Origin: Leptospiraceae bacterium
Lineage (GTDB): Bacteria > Spirochaetota > Leptospiria > Leptospirales > Leptospiraceae
Assembly (NCBI GenBank): GCA_016711485.1
Contig: JADJSX010000023.1
Coordinates: forward strand, 898,001-962,000
Direction of reading: 5' to 3'
Length of the DNA stretch: 64,000 nt
The position numbers and the translations under genes were made by a program. Position 1 is the stretch's first letter. Each line of letters starts with the position of its first letter. Of the stretch, positions 63,074 through 64,000 are shown in pieces. The notes beneath the pieces are model-generated. The model ran no database searches, was not told where the DNA came from, and saw nothing but the letters and a program-made list of their open reading frames with translations.

Positions 63074-63181
63074 AAAAAATATAGTTCCCATCTATTTTTA
63101 TTGATGTATGAAATTTTGAATGCGGATAATCAAAAGTTGTCTGTAAAGAACTCAATTAATTTTTCAACAAGTCTATTTTAC

Positions 63182-63628
63182 TTACTCTTCAGAAATTTGA
63201 ATATAAGAAAAGTGATTAGCGCAATGCAATAAATGGAGCTTTATGATTTCCTCTTTGGAAAGATTTCCGAAAACTGGATGTTTGTTGAATGGACCAGTAT
63301 GATTCATAAACTTTTTAGAGAGTGAGATTACTCTATCTAGCTCAATACTTGGATTTCCATCCATTGGTTCTCCCTTTTTTATAGGATTTGGAAGACCTCC
63401 ATCCATTTTACCAAATAGAAAAAATTTATTCAAGAGGAGTTTGCCAATTGTGTTTTGGATAAAGTCTGGAACTACGAAAGCACCTTTTTTTTGTGAAAGG
63501 AAAAAATCAATGGAATCCCCGATATGGCAAAGGATTTGTGCAATAGACCAATTTCCAGTGGTAGTTACTTTTTTGGTTTTTAGTTCATTTAAAAATAAAT
63601 CTAAGTCATCAATTGTTTGAAAAGTCAT
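63182..63628 (-). CDS. DUF1569/DinB-like protein
   Basis: A 148-residue helical-bundle protein. GNWSIAQILCHIGDSIDFF (about 26-44) and LHLLHCANHFSYIQ (about 132-145) supply the histidine positions typical of DinB/DUF1569 proteins; the family is thought to bind a metal. Substrate unknown. AAGGGA lies upstream of the ATG. Confidence 0.82.
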   Translation of the reverse strand: MTFQTIDDLDLFLNELKTKKVTTTGNWSIAQILCHIGDSIDFFLSQKKGAFVVPDFIQNTIGKLLLNKFFLFGKMDGGLPNPIKKGEPMDGNPSIELDRVISLSKKFMNHTGPFNKHPVFGNLSKEEIIKLHLLHCANHFSYIQISEE

Positions 63629-63693
63629 TTTACGTCCCTTTTTACTAGACAGTGGGTTTCTAAAAAATAATCAATAGCAAATACTAATGAGAT

Positions 63694-63810
63694 TGTGTAA
63701 AAGCTAAGATTTTTTAGCATTATTTCATGACCCTTAGCTTAGGGAATGACATTGAGTTAAATGCCACGAAACCGCATTTCTCGGTGTATCTTTGGCAATG
63801 CTTTTACACA
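63694..63810. repeat. Inverted-repeat element with TGTGTAAAAGC ends
   Basis: TGTGTAAAAGC (63694-63704) is matched exactly in inverted orientation by GCTTTTACACA (63800-63810), 117 bp outer length. The interior includes AATGACATTGAG, similar to the palindrome nested in the element at 47651. No direct flanking duplication was seen. It could be another small mobile repeat or a regulatory dyad. Confidence 0.45.
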
Positions 63811-63894
63811 GCCCAAATAGGTATTATGACAAAAGAATAAAGTCAAAATTTTTTTACTTTCTTTTTATTATACACAAATTAGAATACAATCGCT

Positions 63895-64000
63895 TTGAAG
63901 ATAACATTAATACATCTAATAATTTTGCTAATTTTTAGTTCCAAAATTATTCAGGGGCAAGAAATACTTAGCCCACCCGGTTTTTCGCAGAAATCAGAAA
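63895..64000 (+). CDS. N-terminus of an exported protein, cut by window end
   Basis: From TTG 63895 an open frame runs to the window edge, encoding a basic start and hydrophobic core (MKITLIHLIILLIFSSKIIQ) like a signal peptide, followed by a polar GQEILSPPGFSQKSE. Only 35 codons are visible, so family and true start cannot be decided. Confidence 0.45.
   Translation, partial: MKITLIHLIILLIFSSKIIQGQEILSPPGFSQKSE

Overview
The window is AT-rich chromosomal DNA from a diderm spirochaete-like bacterium, most plausibly a member of the Leptospiraceae. That assignment is inference from gene content: very low GC, many exported or lipobox-bearing proteins, a signalling load of class III cyclases, cyclic-nucleotide-binding proteins and hybrid kinases, a LexA, an OpgG/OpgH pair, and porin-like outer-membrane proteins. 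No rRNA, phage, CRISPR or complete transposase gene was found. One tRNA (Arg, CCT anticodon) is present.

Layout. 0-7.5 kb: small lipoprotein, NAD(P)-binding protein, a frameshifted alpha/beta hydrolase, thioredoxin plus acyl-CoA dehydrogenase, a LolD-type ATPase. 7.6-12.5 kb: a tight five-gene envelope operon (two membrane proteins, a periplasmic solute-binding protein, an outer-membrane barrel, an OmpA-like lipoprotein). 12.5-22 kb: housekeeping genes (pssA, tsaD, a C-terminal processing protease, lexA, aspartokinase). 22-31 kb: a chemoreceptor, an EVE-domain protein, and three cyclic-nucleotide-binding proteins next to the tRNA. 32-37.5 kb: an acyltransferase and an osmoregulated periplasmic glucan operon (opgG-orf-opgH). 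37.7-48 kb: a membrane class III cyclase, a porin/sulfate-binding-protein/GMC-oxidoreductase set, and a receiver-PAS-kinase. 48-64 kb: a kinase-receiver-SpoIIE fusion, DoxX, an ankyrin protein, a lipoprotein esterase, a repeat-rich lipoprotein, an ABA4-like protein, a cyclase-hemerythrin fusion, a GAF-PAS hybrid kinase, and a truncated gene at the right edge.

The most distinctive feature is a dispersed family of short transposon-like elements (at least eight copies plus fragments; mostly 51-181 bp, one 364 bp copy with a nested palindrome). They have 12-bp terminal inverted repeats (consensus CTSACSTTACGC) and 7-bp target duplications matching TTANTAA. Each has a constant start module and a variable, GC-richer cargo module. 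In three copies a micro-ORF runs from a start codon through the far inverted repeat and stops only in the target duplication. A second palindromic repeat family (ends like TATACC...CGCCAAAAGTAATT) is also scattered through the intergenic regions.

How the genes fit together. The two class III cyclases (38 kb and 59 kb) and the three cyclic-nucleotide-binding proteins (27-30 kb) could form one signalling circuit, with the hemerythrin fusion as a possible oxygen or redox input. Envelope functions dominate the rest: OpgG/H glucans, LolD, a degenerate M23 protein, porins and lipoproteins.
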